Source: Tenebrio molitor (taxonomy: Eukaryota > Arthropoda > Insecta > Coleoptera > Tenebrionidae). Taken from it: a stretch of DNA of 64,000 nt. The DNA is taken from assembly GCF_963966145.1 (NCBI RefSeq), contig NW_027184104.1:1-64000 (forward strand). The letters run 5' to 3'. Both the position numbers and the translations under genes were made by a program. Positions within the stretch are counted from its first letter, which is position 1; each line of letters begins with the position of its first letter. This document shows, in pieces, positions 1-11,242 of the stretch. The notes below the pieces were generated by a model. It worked only from the letters and a program-made list of their open reading frames with translations. It was not told the origin of the DNA and searched no databases.

Positions 1-2312
1 ATTTCGTCGTGGAACTTGTACATTTCGAAGGAAAACGACGCAAGAATTACAGAATTCCAGGTTCCAAGACGCCAACTTTCCTCTAAATACGTTTTTTCGC
101 TCGCAAGTGTGAAGGATCACTAAAAACTAAGTGCGAATCGGAATTTGGTCGTGGAACTTGTACATTTCGAAGTAAAACGACGCAAAAATTACAGAATTCA
201 AGGTTCCAAGACGCTAACTTTCCTCTAAATACGTTTTTTCGCTCGCAAGTGTGAAGGATCACGAAAAACTAAGTGCGAATCGGAATTTCGTCGTGGAACT
301 TGTACATTTCGACGTAAAACGACGCAAGAATTACAGAATTCCAGGTTCCAAGACGCTAACTTTCCTCTAAATACGTTTTTTCGCTCGCAACTGTGTAGGA
401 TCACGAAAAACTAAGTGCGAATCGGAATTTCGTCGTGGAACTTGTACATTTCGAAGTAAAACGACGCAAGAATTACAGAATTCCAGGTTCCAAGACGCTA
501 ACTTTCCTCTAAATACGTTTTTTTCGCTCGCAACTGTGTAGGATCACGAAAAACTAAGTGCGAATCGGAATTTCGTCGTGGAACTTGTACATTTCGAAGT
601 AAAACGACGCAAGAACTACAGAATTCCAGGTTCCAAGACGCTAACTTTCCTCTAAATACGTTTTTTCGCTCGCAACAGTGTAGGATCACGAAAAACTAAG
701 TGCGAATCGGAATTTCGTCGTGGAACTTGTACATTTCGAAGTAAAACGACGCAAGAATTACAGAATTCCAGGTTCTAAGACGCTAACTTTCTTCCAAATA
801 CGTTTTTTCGCTCGCAACTGTGTAGGATCACGGAAAACTAAGTGCGAATCGGAATTTCGTCGTGGAACTTGTACATTTCGAAGTAAAACGACGCAAGAAT
901 TACAGAATTCCAGGTTCCAAGACGCTAACTTTCCTCTAAATACGTTTTTTCGCTCGCAACTGTGTAGGATCACGAAAAACTAAGTGCGAATCGGAATTTC
1001 GTCGTGGAACTTGTACATTTCGAAGTAATACGACGCAAGAACTACAAATATCCAGGTTTCAAGACGCTAACTTACCTCTAAATACGTTTTTTCGCTCGCA
1101 ACTGTGTAGGATCACGAAAAACTAAGTGCGAATCGGAATTTCGTCGTGGAACTTGAACATTTCGAAGTAAAACGACGCAAGAACTACAGAATTCCAGGTT
1201 CCAAGACGCTAACTTTCCTCTAAATACGTTTTTTCGCTCGCAACTTTGTAGAATCACGAAAAACTAAGTGCGAATCGGAATTTCGTCGTGGAACTTGTAC
1301 ATTTCGAAGTAAAACGACGCAAGAACTACAGAATTCCAGGTTCCAAGACGCTAACTTTCCTCTAAACAGGTTTTTCCGCTCGCAACTGTGTAGGATCACG
1401 AAAAACTAAGTGCGAATCGGAATTTTGTCGTGGAACTTGTACATTTCGAAGTAATACGACGCAAGAATTACAGAATTCCAGGTTCCAAATCGCTAACTTT
1501 TCTCTAAATACGTTTTTTCGCTCGCAACTGTGTAGGATCACGAAAAACTAAGTGCGAATCGGAATTTCGTCGTGGAACTTGTACATTTCGAAGTAAAACG
1601 ACGCAAGAACTACAGAATTCCAGGTTCCAAGACGCTAACTTTCCTCTAAATACGTTTTGTCGCTCGCAACTGTGTAGGATCACGAAAAACTAAGTGCGAA
1701 TCGGAATTTCGTCGTGGAACTTGTACATTTCGAAGTAAAACGACGCAAGAACTACAGAATTCCAGGTTCCAAGACGCTAACTTTCCTCTAAATACGTTTT
1801 TTCGCTCGCAACTGTGTAGGATCACGAAAAACTAAGTGCGAATCGGAATTTCGTCGTGGAACTTGTACATTTCGAAGTAAAACGACGCAAAAATTACAGA
1901 ATTCCAGGTTCCAAGACGCTAACATTCCTATAAATACGTTTTTTCGCTCGCAAGTGTGAAGGATCACGAAAAACTAAGTGCGAATCGGAATTTCGTCGTG
2001 GAACTTGTACATTTCGAAGTAAAACGACGCAAAAATTACAGAATTCCAGGTGCCAAGACGCTAACTTTCCTCCAAATACATTTTTTCGCTCGCAAGCGTG
2101 AAGGATCACGAAAAACTGAGTGCGAATCGGAATTTCGTCGTGGAACTTGTACGTTTCGAAGTAAAACGACGCAAGAATTACAGAATTCCAGGTTCCAAGA
2201 CGCTAACATTCCTATAAATACGTTTTTTCGCTCGCAAGTGTGAAGGATCACGAAAAAATAAGTGCGAATCGGAATTTCGTCGTGGAACTTGTACATTTCG
2301 AAGTAAAACGAC
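1..2312 (+). repeat. 142-bp satellite array, about 16 monomers
   Basis: Head-to-tail tandem repeat. The phrase TCGTCGTGGAACTTG recurs about every 142 bases (monomer starts near 1, 143, 285, 427, 570, 712, 854, 996, 1138, 1280, 1422, 1564, 1706, 1848, 1990, 2132, 2274). Most monomers carry one EcoRI site (GAATTC). Divergence is a few percent. Two monomer types can be seen: the outer copies carry GCAAGTGTGAAGG and the central ones GCAACTGTGTAGG. The array runs off the left edge of the window and stops abruptly near 2312. Short ORFs inside it are repeat artefacts on both strands. A 142-bp satellite is the known major satellite length of Tenebrio molitor; that identification is from memory and was not checked. 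Confidence 0.97.
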
Positions 2313-2321
2313 AGTAGTATA

Positions 2322-3505
2322 CAGTGCATTTTTTTTAACTGTTGCCATAGGGAATTGCATTGTAAAACTTATACCCCTGTTAACTTTTGTTCTGATGAAG
2401 ATATTCAAACCAATTTTGGAACAAGGTTTGAAGATTTTTTAAACTATCTGACAGAATACAATTCAATATCCTAAACTGTCGAAAAAGTTGTGAAAAAAAT
2501 ATTTTCTCGCGCGCCGGAATGATAGTACGTCGAGCGGTCGCCAGAATAGCATCCCTGTCGGCTCAACCAGCCAGCACCTGACCATCTCCAATTTTGACTT
2601 TTGTTACTTTCATTTAAAAAATAAATGATTAAAATAAATAACAAAATAAAATATAAAATCTAATTTTTGTTCCCATATCGTCTACTAAGTTTTTGTCAAA
2701 TTATTTACGTTCATTAATTCAATTTTGATGAGTAAAATTAGTAAAATAAGACTGCTTGTCGTTGTTCAAACAATATGCATTACGTAGTCTTATTAATGAT
2801 CTATTACAAAAATAAAAATTAGCACCAAACCTGCAGTGGATAATAAGCTAACAGAGGATATTATTTTTACCATGCAATTATGTAATTACCTATGGCAACA
2901 GTAAAAAAACGCATAAGATGTCAACCAGAAACTGTGGAGAAATTAAGAGCAAGAATAACTGAAGCTTAGAATTCCATTACAGTGCGACATTTACAAAACA
3001 CGCGAAGAAATTTTCAAGATCGCTGCGGACATTGTCCAGCAGTCGAAGGAAAACACTGTACAATTCCTTTTACAATTTCTGTTAATTTGTTGAGTTACTT
3101 GTGCGTTAACGTTTTTACATTCTGTTTTTTTTTTAACAAGTAAATGTTTAGATGATCTGCCATCCAAAAGCTAATTTAATCATAGCCTCGAGGAGATTTC
3201 GCTATTTTTTAAATGAAAGTGACAAAAGTCAAAAGTGGAGATGGTCAGGTGCTGGTTGAGCCGACAGGGACGCTATTCTTGCGGCCGCTCGACGTACTAT
3301 CATTCCGGCGCGCTAGAAAATATTTTTTTCACAACTTTTGCGACAGTTTAGGATATTGAATTGTATTCTGTCAGATAGTTTAAAAAATCTTCAAACCTTG
3401 TTCCAAAAATGGTTTGAATATTTTCATCAGAACAAAAGTTAACAGGGGGTAGGTATAAGTTTTACCATGCAATTCCCTATGGTAACAGTTAAAAAAAATG
3501 CACTG
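2322..3505. mobile_element. Tc1/mariner-like element with about 300-bp TIRs
   Basis: The two ends are inverted repeats of roughly 300 bp: 2322-2622 matches the complement of 3205-3505. The termini read CAGTGCA...TGCACTG and are flanked by TA at 2320-2321 and 3506-3507, the target duplication of the Tc1/mariner superfamily. The interior is 0.6 kb and AT-rich. It holds a decayed coding remnant and an extra copy of part of the TIR near 2868-2915. Length is 1184 bp, so this is a non-autonomous derivative. It begins within about 10 bp of the satellite edge. Confidence 0.88.
2892..3066 (+). pseudogene. Mariner-type transposase C-terminal remnant
   Basis: Reading from the ATG at 2892 gives a short frame with the pattern KKRIRCQPETVEKLRARITEA, an in-frame stop, then a tail with LQNTRRNFQDRC. 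This resembles the C-terminal end of Tc1/mariner transposases, where LRxRI...NVRRxFxxRxxxC is typical just before the stop. No catalytic DDE/D region is left. It lies inside the element with TA-flanked CAGTGCA ends, which agrees with the assignment. The similarity is by eye only. Confidence 0.45.
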
Positions 3506-3527
3506 TATAAATTGTTACTTCTGGGGC

Positions 3528-4360
3528 AGGACATTTGGCGTCTTAAAAAACAAGGCAAAATCTTACAAATTTAGCTGTTTGCCCAAAAGCAAACAACCGA
3601 AAAGGGCCCAAAACCTTTCAAAAATCATTAATTTTTATCCACCCCAAAAGTTCCCAAATATGTGTGGACCACCAAAAATTGGGCACACGAAAAAACGGTT
3701 AAAATCTCCCAAAATAATGGAAAATTACCTCAAGAACGCCCTAAAAAACTAACAAAATACCTTGTTTTTACACACCCCAAAATGGCTTTTTACTTCTGGA
3801 CCAGGACATTTGGCGTCTTAAAAATCAAGGCAGAATCCTACAAATTTAGTGTTTTCCCAAAAGTAAACATTCGAAAAAGATCTAAAAAACTTACAAAATG
3901 TCTTGTTTTTAACACCCCAAAATGGCTTTTTATTTCTGGACCAGGACATTTGGCGTCTTCAAAAAACAAGGCAGAATCTTACAAATTCAGCTGTTCTCCC
4001 AAAGGTAAACATCCGAAAAAGACCTAAAACCCTTCAGAAAGCATTAATTTTTATGCACCTCAAAAGTACCAAATATTTGTAGACCACCAAAAATTGGGCA
4101 CACGAAAAAAACTTTAAAACTACTTTAAGAACGCCCTAAAAAAACTAACAAAATACCGTGTTTTTACACACCCCAAAATGGCTTTTTATTTCTGGACCAA
4201 GCCATTTGGCGCATGCTAAAAAAAAGTAAAAACAATACTAAATCAAGGAGGATACTACGATATTTGACGTCTTAAAAATCTAGGCAGAATCCTAAAAATT
4301 TATATGATTTCCCAAAAGTAAACAACCGAAAAAGACATAAAATTCTTCAAAAATTATAAT
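3528..4360 (+). repeat. Second tandem repeat with long and short units
   Basis: The phrase GGACATTTGGCGTCTTA recurs at about 3528, 3803 and 3943, with a diverged form (AAGCCATTTGGCGCATGC) near 4199 and another at 4247. Spacings are about 275, 140 and 256 bp. The short unit lacks an internal block (around the TTGGGCACACGAAAAAA phrase) that the two long ones share, so the array alternates two lengths of one repeat. No coding potential is credible; the short ORFs here come from the repeat. Confidence 0.8.
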
Positions 4361-4385
4361 TTGTGCTTATTTTTTCATTACCATT

Positions 4386-4415
4386 CAACCCCCCCAAATT
4401 GGGGGGGGGGGGGGT
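4386..4415. repeat. C-tract/G-tract hairpin
   Basis: A run of C is followed by AAATT and then a longer run of about 14 G. The two tracts can pair as a perfect stem, and the G run could form a quadruplex. The exact length of the G run should be treated as uncertain. Confidence 0.7.
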
Positions 4416-4419
4416 TAAA

Positions 4420-4880
4420 TTTTTCCATAGTACTTTGTCTTCTTTGTCTACATCGATTCTGAAAGCTTTATCTGTAACACCCCAATATTCGACTATGCCT
4501 TCATGATAATTCTTGGATTCAGAATATTTACAGAATTGATAAAAATAAGTGCAAAACATTCCCCGTTTTCATTCCGACTACAATCCGATTTATTCTTACA
4601 GCATCTCCTCTTTCACGACAGCTTATACCGTTTATAGGTATGTGTCTATCGAGGAGAATCACCGGCACGACCATCATGAGCCTTTGGCGAATCAACAGGA
4701 CAGGTCATTGTTGTTCGATATTACTGTAAGTCATGAATAGATGGAAGAGTCCCAAAACCGAGAAATGTTTTGAGAATATTTTGGCAGCACTCAGTTGCCC
4801 GTCAATCTTCGTGGGTCCTCAATCTCAATGGCCACTCGAGATCTCACCAGTTCAGATTTAAGAACAACTGCATTCTCAAT
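4420..4880. other. No recognisable gene
   Basis: This stretch has two short overlapping ORFs (70 aa on the minus strand at 4347-4559 and 63 aa on the plus strand at 4549-4740). Neither has a recognisable motif. I see no repeat or RNA feature before the tRNA-like sequence that starts at about 4888. Confidence 0.5.
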
Positions 4881-4887
4881 AAAAAAA

Positions 4888-4960
4888 GGCGGCGATAGGA
4901 ATCGAACTCAAAACCTTGTAATTATCTGTCTAACTCTTTACTAACTGAGCTATTTAGGTC
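4888..4960 (-). pseudogene. tRNA-like sequence 1 (tRNA pseudogene or SINE head)
   Basis: On the minus strand the sequence has a box A-like TAGCTCAGTTAGTAAAGAG and a box B-like GAGTTCGATTCC at tRNA-like spacing, and it ends in GCCGCC. The acceptor ends do not pair well (5' side GACCTAA), so it is not an intact tRNA. It is followed on the same strand by an AAAAAAA-like tract. A second tRNA-like unit lies 74 bp away in the same orientation. Confidence 0.6.
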
Positions 4961-5033
4961 TTGTCCATTATAATTTCTAATCAGCTACAATAATACATCA
5001 AATTGCGCAATATTACGAAATCAAAAAAAAGTT

Positions 5034-5107
5034 GGATTCGCAATAATTCGAACCCGAGACACCTTGGATTGAACGCGAATATCTTACCAACACGCCTATA
5101 ATGGATC
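5034..5107 (-). pseudogene. tRNA-like sequence 2 (tRNA pseudogene or SINE head)
   Basis: On the minus strand this has a box A-like GGCGTGTTGGTAAGA and a box B-like GGGTTCGAATT at normal spacing and ends in GCGAATCC. The acceptor stem is degenerate. It differs in sequence from the tRNA-like unit at 4888-4960, so the pair is not a simple duplication. A poly-T/A tract lies beside each. Confidence 0.55.
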
Positions 5108-5860
5108 TTATACAGTCGTTTTCGGATTGAATATATTATGCTAATTTACTTATTGATTAAAAAAATGAAATTCGCTTCGCATGCTACGCACTAGTGTACA
5201 TAACAATTATTGTATCCAAATTAAATTTATTTTTTAAAGGTAAACACGCACGTAAGGGTGCGTACAGACTACGCGAACCGAGCATGTAATGTAACATGTA
5301 ATGTAATGCTCGTCGCAAAATTGGTGCCACGAACAGCCGACGAACCGAGCGCGCAACGAACAGCTTCTATACTCCGTTCACTGATAGATCGCACGCCTTT
5401 TTACAGACACAGAGACGAGTGTCTATGCTGCAAAAAGTCGAATAGCGCACATAACATTTGTTTATCATTAATACATACTCGAAGAATAAATAATTCAACT
5501 TCATTCAGATTCACAGCTGTAATTCTGTTAACAACATCATAGCCGTAGGAAAACTAGTGGCGGGATGGAGAGTGCACGTTTCTCAGGTCCTCTCGGGCTG
5601 TTGATGTTACTCTGGAAACTTTAAAAAACCCGCGTTTTTGAAAGTTGGATTTATACACACTGAGGCGTGCTTTAATTAAGTATGTAAAATAGGTTATCAA
5701 TAAAAAAATATGTAACCATCACGGGTGCTGTGCCCGTATTTCGGCGATGGTCAGAATAAAATGGATGCCCGTTTTGGGGCCGATTTCTAATTTTACCTGA
5801 AAAGGTAGGAGGTTACAAGGAAGGGATTCGTGGCTAAAGTGTGCTTTCAAAATAAAATTT

Positions 5861-6079
5861 TCATTCTCCGGCGAACGTACAAGTAGTATCTTTTTTCGAG
5901 ATTTTCGGTCCTATCATTGTCAATAATTTGTCAAAGTCTGTAGGAGACATTCTTGTAAAATTTTTATAATGTCCACTGACATGTTGAAATTTTAAATCCT
6001 GCATAAGTTCACTACCGACGCGTTTTCTATAGAGTTCGGTTCGCCACCAACGTCGCCGCTTCTTCTCTTTTTTAATCAT
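5861..6079 (-). pseudogene. HARBI1-type nuclease N-terminal exon
   Basis: The 72-aa frame reads RRRWWRTELYRKR, then a block LMQDLKFQHVSGHYKNFTRM, then SPTDFDKLLTMIGPKISKKDT. This is the usual N-terminal region of PIF/Harbinger nucleases, which have WW or WV near the start, then FxxFxRMSxxxFDxLLxxIxPxIxKxDT. The DDE catalytic region does not follow downstream on the minus strand, so it is a fragment or a single exon. Its position inside a TWA-flanked TIR element supports the call. Confidence 0.82.
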
Positions 6080-6926
6080 ATTGCACCCGTCGCAAAATTA
6101 AAAAAAAAGGCAAAGCCATAACTGCACATCTTCGGAGAAAGTAGGTAGAATGTTGGTTGTTTTTTAGTTTTGGTACCGAAAATAGACTCCGTGTCATCAA
6201 AAAAAAAACGAATTATTGTTTAAAAAAATTAAATTATAATCGAAGGTAAAATAACAAGACCTAATTTTTTTATCAAATTTAACAAATTAGGTCGCCTTAT
6301 TTTTGGCAAGATTAATTCCAGAATTCAAACTTTAACGTTAATTATTTATTTTTTCCGTTGACCGCTTGTTAATTTCAATATTAATTAATTATTTTGTCTA
6401 AATTATAGTGTATTAATGGACCTCATTAATACACTACTTTTCATTAATCAACGATTTTTGCGATTTTGACGTTTTGATGATATTTTGATGTATAAACAAC
6501 CTCGAACATGCGTTGTTTGCACTTACCAACACTGCAGCAGGTAGTGCAGCAGGGTTTTCTATATTTTATAGCTCCATAACTGCACAATTACGAATTCACT
6601 TTTTCAAAAGCCGACATTTTTGGTTATAATTTGCATGTCATATTTTTCAAAGGTAACTAGGTTTCCTTAGCAACCGTGATTTTTACGTGAAATTGAATGT
6701 GAATGGAGTTGACGTCTTCTGACATTCTTTGTGGAAAAGTAAATGGAAAGTGTTGAAAATTTTAAAAATGGCCTACCCTGAAGACAAAAAAAGGATGAAG
6801 GTATTTATAAGCTGTCATCTTTATGGAAAAAGATGAAATTGGTTTTGATTTGGCTTTAATTTCAAAATTTGTCACCAAAAAAAAAAAGTTTGCGGTCAAC
6901 GAAAAATTTTTGTAATTAACTCTTTT

Positions 6927-7023
6927 GTTAATGGGCGATTAATAATCTCAACTATTAAAGCCACTCACTCGCTACACTCGTTCGTGCTTTAAACAGTTTC
7001 GATTATTAATCGCCTTCATTAAC
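6927..7023. repeat. Foldback hairpin with TCGCTACACTCG loop
   Basis: The arms GTTAATGGGCGATTAATAATC and GATTATTAATCGCCTTCATTAAC pair imperfectly. Between them lies CACTCACTCGCTACACTCGTTCGTG, itself partly self-complementary. Similar foldback structures with CTCG...CGAG-type centres occur at 9899-10014, 25042-25157, 25336-25434, 33772-33868 and 43277-43328. Confidence 0.7.
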
Positions 7024-8284
7024 AAACTAGTTTATTAAATAACTATTAATACTTACAGTTATTAAAAACACAATTATTAAAAACAATTTGGGAATCTGAC
7101 TGGCGTAACATGCAATTTTATTCGTTTTTGACAGAAGACAAACTAGGAAGACGATTTATCCGCGATAAACATTTTTGATTGGATGAAAGCAAGCGCTGAA
7201 CACGCACGTTTGATGTATGTGGGAATTAATCTGTAGTAATATAACAATAATTGACTTAAACATCGGATTGATTTGCGAAGCTGATGGCATGCTCCATCTC
7301 GACTTATGCATTTTTACAACAAATTGACACAATTCGCATTATTTTAGAAAATGTGAAACTTATTTATTAGTTACTGTAAAGAGTTGCTTTCAAAAATAAT
7401 AATAACCTATTTATTTTGTTCAGCATAAATGAAAAAACTACAGTGTTTCATTTGACAATCAAGACCGTTTAAATAAGGGACAAAAACTAATGGGAACTGA
7501 AATTGTTGGAGATTAGATTTATGAGTTTATGACTGTGGTCAGCTCCCTTTGTGGAGATGCGTTTGTGAATGGCGCTTTGTGTTCGTCAGAAAACCGACAC
7601 TGAGCGGAGCACTGCGAACCGTTCGTGGCGCGCATGCGCTCTCGAGGTTCACAGCTTCGCCGTCCAAATCAGACGAACGCTTCCTTGTAATTTATTTAAA
7701 GAGTAGTAAGTTATGGTATGTATTTAATAAAATGTATGGATCACCATATTTGTAAGACAGCCTAACAAATGAATGAGTAAATGTTATAATCAACAGCAAC
7801 TTCGCTCCTACCTTTTCAGGTAAAATTAGAAATCGGCCCCAAAATGGGCATTCAGTTATTCTGAGGGACAAGCACCCGTGATGCTTAATAATATTTTTGC
7901 ATCATCGGAACTATTAATAAATAGATAAAATGTTCTTTTTAATTTATTAAATTGTTTGATTTTTCCAAAGAAGGCATTTTTTACATTTTTCATACTAGTT
8001 TATGGGCCATTGCTCTGCACGCGATGCCGAATCTAAACAATAATTTCTTATTTGATTACTTACCGTCTTTTGATAAGTAAACATGTTCATGAAATCGGTA
8101 AACACGTGAAAATGACCGGTGGTGCAAAAACGTTTTCTACTGACAAATTGTCATTACAAAAGTTTACCTGTAAAATGGTAAAGAAAAAAAAATTTCTTCA
8201 TTTTCTTCATTGTAGCTACTTTTAATTCGTTAAACAAATTTCTGAACTAACAATATTTGCGTTAATACTTACCTGCCTTAAATT

Positions 8285-8445
8285 GAGATTGCACATCGAA
8301 AACGCGTATTCTTTTTGGAGATTTTTGGGTCCTATTTTGGTTAGTAAATTCTCACCGTCTGTGGGAGACATTCTATTAAAAATTTTATGCTGTCCGCTAA
8401 TATGTTGGAACTTTAAATCTTTATAAAGTTCGTCGAGCCTTTTTC
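8285..8445 (-). pseudogene. Second, decayed HARBI1-type exon copy
   Basis: Minus-strand reading gives ELYKDLKFQHISGQHK, then a block IFNRMSPTDGENLLTKIGPK. This is parallel to the 5861-6079 exon but has substitutions (FDKLL has become GENLL) and broken frames at both ends. The two copies lie 2.4 kb apart in the same orientation within one Harbinger element. Either the element is a composite of two insertions or it underwent an internal duplication. Confidence 0.75.
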
Positions 8446-8533
8446 TCTTTTTTCATCAGATTCCACATAATTCTTACTGCATCACTACACAAAATTAAAG
8501 CTAACGGTTTTTCGTTATCACTCTTATCACATA

Positions 8534-9274
8534 CAGGTCGCTAAAAAGTATCGATACAGCTAAATATTTTCAAAACGGTTTAGCAGAGCTCGTTGAAATT
8601 TGGCACACAGCTAGAAGTGTTTAAATTCTATAGGCTGATATTTTTTTCAATTTTATAACATCTTTTATTTTGAAGATGCAAAGCCAAATTGATTTTTTTT
8701 AAATAGCACGAGAGGTCAAATTTAACACCGTTAAAAATAATATTTTTTGTGAATCCAGTGATGTAGAACATGCATATCTCAATTTACTCGAAACTTTATA
8801 AAAAAATTATCGAATTAATAAAATTTGAAAAAATTTGACCTTTGGAATGTTTTTTTAGCCATTGTTAATTCTTTGCCGCCTGCACTTTGGCCAAAAACTT
8901 AATAAAAGTATAAGTGTAGAAGTAAGACATTTAACTGAAACAGATACATTTTAATAAAAAAGATAAAAAGTTTAAACGCGAAATACATAATTTTTAAGCA
9001 AAAAAAAATTTTCAAAATGGCGGCGATGTGGGCATGTGTTACTTCACTGAATTCACAAAAAATACTCTTTTCAAAAATATTACATTTAAATCCCCCGTGC
9101 CATTTAAAAAAAAAACAAGTTAGTTTTGCATCTTCAAAATAAATGACGTTAGAAAATTGAAAAAACTATCAGATGATAAAATTTAAACACTTCTACCTGT
9201 GTGCCAAATTTCAATGCGTTCTGCTAAACCGTTCTGAAAATATTTAGCTGAATCCATACTTTTTAGCGACCCTG
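8534..9274. mobile_element. 741-bp mariner-type MITE
   Basis: The ends CAGGTCGCTAAAAAGTAT and ATACTTTTTAGCGACCCTG are inverted repeats that extend about 230 bp inward. They share the GTGCCAAATTTCAA, TTTTGAAGATGCAAA and GTGAATTCAGTGA-type blocks. TA flanks both sides (8532-8533 and 9275-9276), the Tc1/mariner signature. There is no coding capacity. It is nested in the Harbinger element at 5256-9712. Confidence 0.88.
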
Positions 9275-9886
9275 TATAATGTAGCTGTAATGACACGCAA
9301 CCTCGGAACTATCGAACTGAACTGAGACGATTATAAAAAAAATCACTTAAAAACATAACGCACTGAAAAATACAAAACTCTCCATCCAGCCAGTAGTTAT
9401 CCTATGCCTATGATGTTGTTTACAGAATTACAGCTGTGACTCTAAATGAAGTTTCAGTACAGGTATTTTCAATAATTGTTATAAACTGTTGTTGGAATTA
9501 TTTATTCTTCGAGTATTAATGAAATAGCAAATGTTATAAAGTGTAGACACTCGTCTCTGTGTCTGTAAAAAAGCGCGCAATCTATCATCAGTGGACAGAG
9601 TATAGCTGTTCGTTGTGTGCTCGGTTCGTCGGCTGTTCGTGGCACCAATTTTGCGACGAGCATTACATTACATGTTACATTACATGCTCGGTTCGCGTAG
9701 TCTGTACGCGCCTTAATACGCTCGATCGTGCAGCGCTTAAATTTAATAACGAATAACGCATTTTGACTTTTGAGCGTTTTTATTAAACAGAAGACGGTCG
9801 ATGGTCGAGCGTTGGTATCCTTCAAAAATACGCTGACAGTGCTGACACATCGGCCTACTCGTTTAAAAAAAAAACGGGTTTACTGT

Positions 9887-10403
9887 AATAGTATATTTCA
9901 AACCAAGGTAAGAAAGTGGTTTCTTGCAGACCGCAGGCAAAGATTATAAACCGAGTCGTAGACGAGGTTTGTAAGTGCCTAAGGTCTGCAAGGACACTTT
10001 CTTAACAAGGTTTGAATACAATTTTTTTCCCTACCGGCACAACTTTGTTGAAAAAAGTAAAAAAAAAATGGTTATATTCGTGATTAAAACGAAAATTTTG
10101 AGAATTGAATAGTAGACTGTGTTATTTGTTTAATTAACTTGTCATCGCATTTGAAGATTTGAGGTTTGTTCGAAAATTTGATATAAACAGGGTAAAGTAA
10201 TCTACCTACCTAGCTTATCTGTTTATTTTCCAGATTATATGATTGACCTACCAACTTACATTGAATTGGCTTTCATTTATCAATAACTTATTTCACTTTT
10301 GACACTTTTGACATTTGTATTTTGGTACAGTTTTACCATAAACATTTCATGATTAACTTTCTTACCTTAGCGAGAAAGTTGAATTTTCTCACCTCAAATG
10401 AGG
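9887..10403 (+). mobile_element. Dispersed foldback MITE family, copy 1
   Basis: This 517-bp segment recurs as its reverse complement at 24651-25169. Conservation runs end to end: TATTTCAAACCAAGGTAAG at one end, the GTTGTGCCGGTAGGGA block, the TACCTACCTAGCTTATCTG block and TCACCTCAAATGAGG at the other end. It carries a 116-bp foldback at 9899-10014 and a smaller one (CTTTCTTACCTTAGCGAGAAAG). No ORF. The superfamily was not identified and no clear target duplication was seen. Confidence 0.82.
9899..10014. repeat. Foldback hairpin inside the MITE
   Basis: The arms CAAACCAAGGTAAGAAAGTG and CACTTTCTTAACAAGGTTTG pair. Inner arms (TTGCAGACC and GGTCTGCAA, then AAACC and GGTTT) extend the stem to a short loop with CGAGTCGTAGACGAGG. 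The copy at 25042-25157 shows the same fold with compensating differences. Confidence 0.78.
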
Positions 10404-11242
10404 TATCCACAGCCTACATTTCTAACCGGTAGGGAGAAAAAGCAATTTTTTTCCGTTATAGAAATTGTTCTTATTCATATTGTAGTATTCAACCATGACC
10501 AACTTCATTAAACTATGTTATGGCCATCCCAAATGTCGAAAAAAAGTAAACCAGATGACAAGTCGATGATGGAGATGAAGTGGCGATATCTAGTGAAATT
10601 TAGAATAACCACACATTTAAAAAGTTAAATAGCAGGTTATTAGTGATGAGCAAAACCGCGATTTTTTCATAACGCCGTTATCGGCGATCGCGATTTTTGA
10701 ATAACGGCGATTTAAAAGCGTTATCGCGATCACGACTTTTAATCCCACTAGGCGAAACGTTTTCACCATTTAGCGGCCAAGCGCTTGCGTGATTCATTTC
10801 GCTGCTATATTAATTTCACAATTATATTAATTAATAATTATTTTATTATACAATTCAAACGCTAACAAAATTGCTGCTGAAGCGGGCCTTTTCAGCGGTG
10901 GGATCAGATTGGTTAACAGTTTTAACAGTAATTTTTTGAGTATTTAATAAAAATTTTAATTTTTATAATATAACAAAATTTAAAATATGAATTTAAAAAA
11001 ATATACCTGCGTCTACATTGGAACCTGTAAAAGGCTGAAAAGGCTCTAAGCCTCAGTAGCAATCCACATGTGCCATCTTAAATTGTAATATAAAAATTTA
11101 CCTAATGTATGAAAAAAGAAAATAAATTGAATTAAAACGGTAACACAGGCCGGTAAAATATTATAGAACACTGTAATTCGCTTCATTGGATTAGGGGCGT
11201 TAAGATGGCGTCGCGAATATTTGGAATCTTTGTTTGGAATAC
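10404..11242. other. No gene; short GC palindromes
   Basis: No credible ORF. Between about 10655 and 10745 there is a run of near-palindromic motifs (CGCGATTTTT, GTTATCGGCGATCGCGA, GCGTTATCGCGATCACG), of unknown meaning. The rest is AT-rich intergenic or intronic sequence. Confidence 0.5.

Larger units (their letters stand above)
5256..9712 (-). mobile_element. PIF/Harbinger element with 315-335 bp TIRs
   Basis: The ends match in inverted orientation over about 315 bp (5256-5570 versus 9378-9712). They share CGTACAGACTACGCGAACCG near the tips, then the ACAGACACAGAGACGAGTGT block and the GGATGGAGAGT block. The flanks are TAA on the left and TTA on the right, in line with the TWA target of PIF/Harbinger though not identical. 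The body holds two decayed minus-strand copies of a HARBI1-like nuclease exon and a nested MITE (8534-9274). It also has an inverted duplicate pair, 5735-5815 and 7803-7885, both carrying the CCTTTTCAGGTAAAATTAGA block or its complement. The element is 4.46 kb. ORFs in the TIRs appear on both arms and are not genes. The rest of the interior (6080-7800) is AT-rich, with no gene seen. Confidence 0.82.

Noticed and set aside
498..2408. Several ORFs of 60-97 codons on both strands in the first 2.4 kb
   Set aside because: They repeat every 142 bp with the satellite unit and occur on both strands; they are repeat artefacts.
4888..5107. Functional tRNA genes
   Set aside because: The acceptor stems do not pair although the internal promoter boxes are recognisable.
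5258..5542. 94-codon ORF
   Set aside because: It lies in the Harbinger TIR and a near-copy (9502-9825) occurs in the opposite arm; no protein signal.
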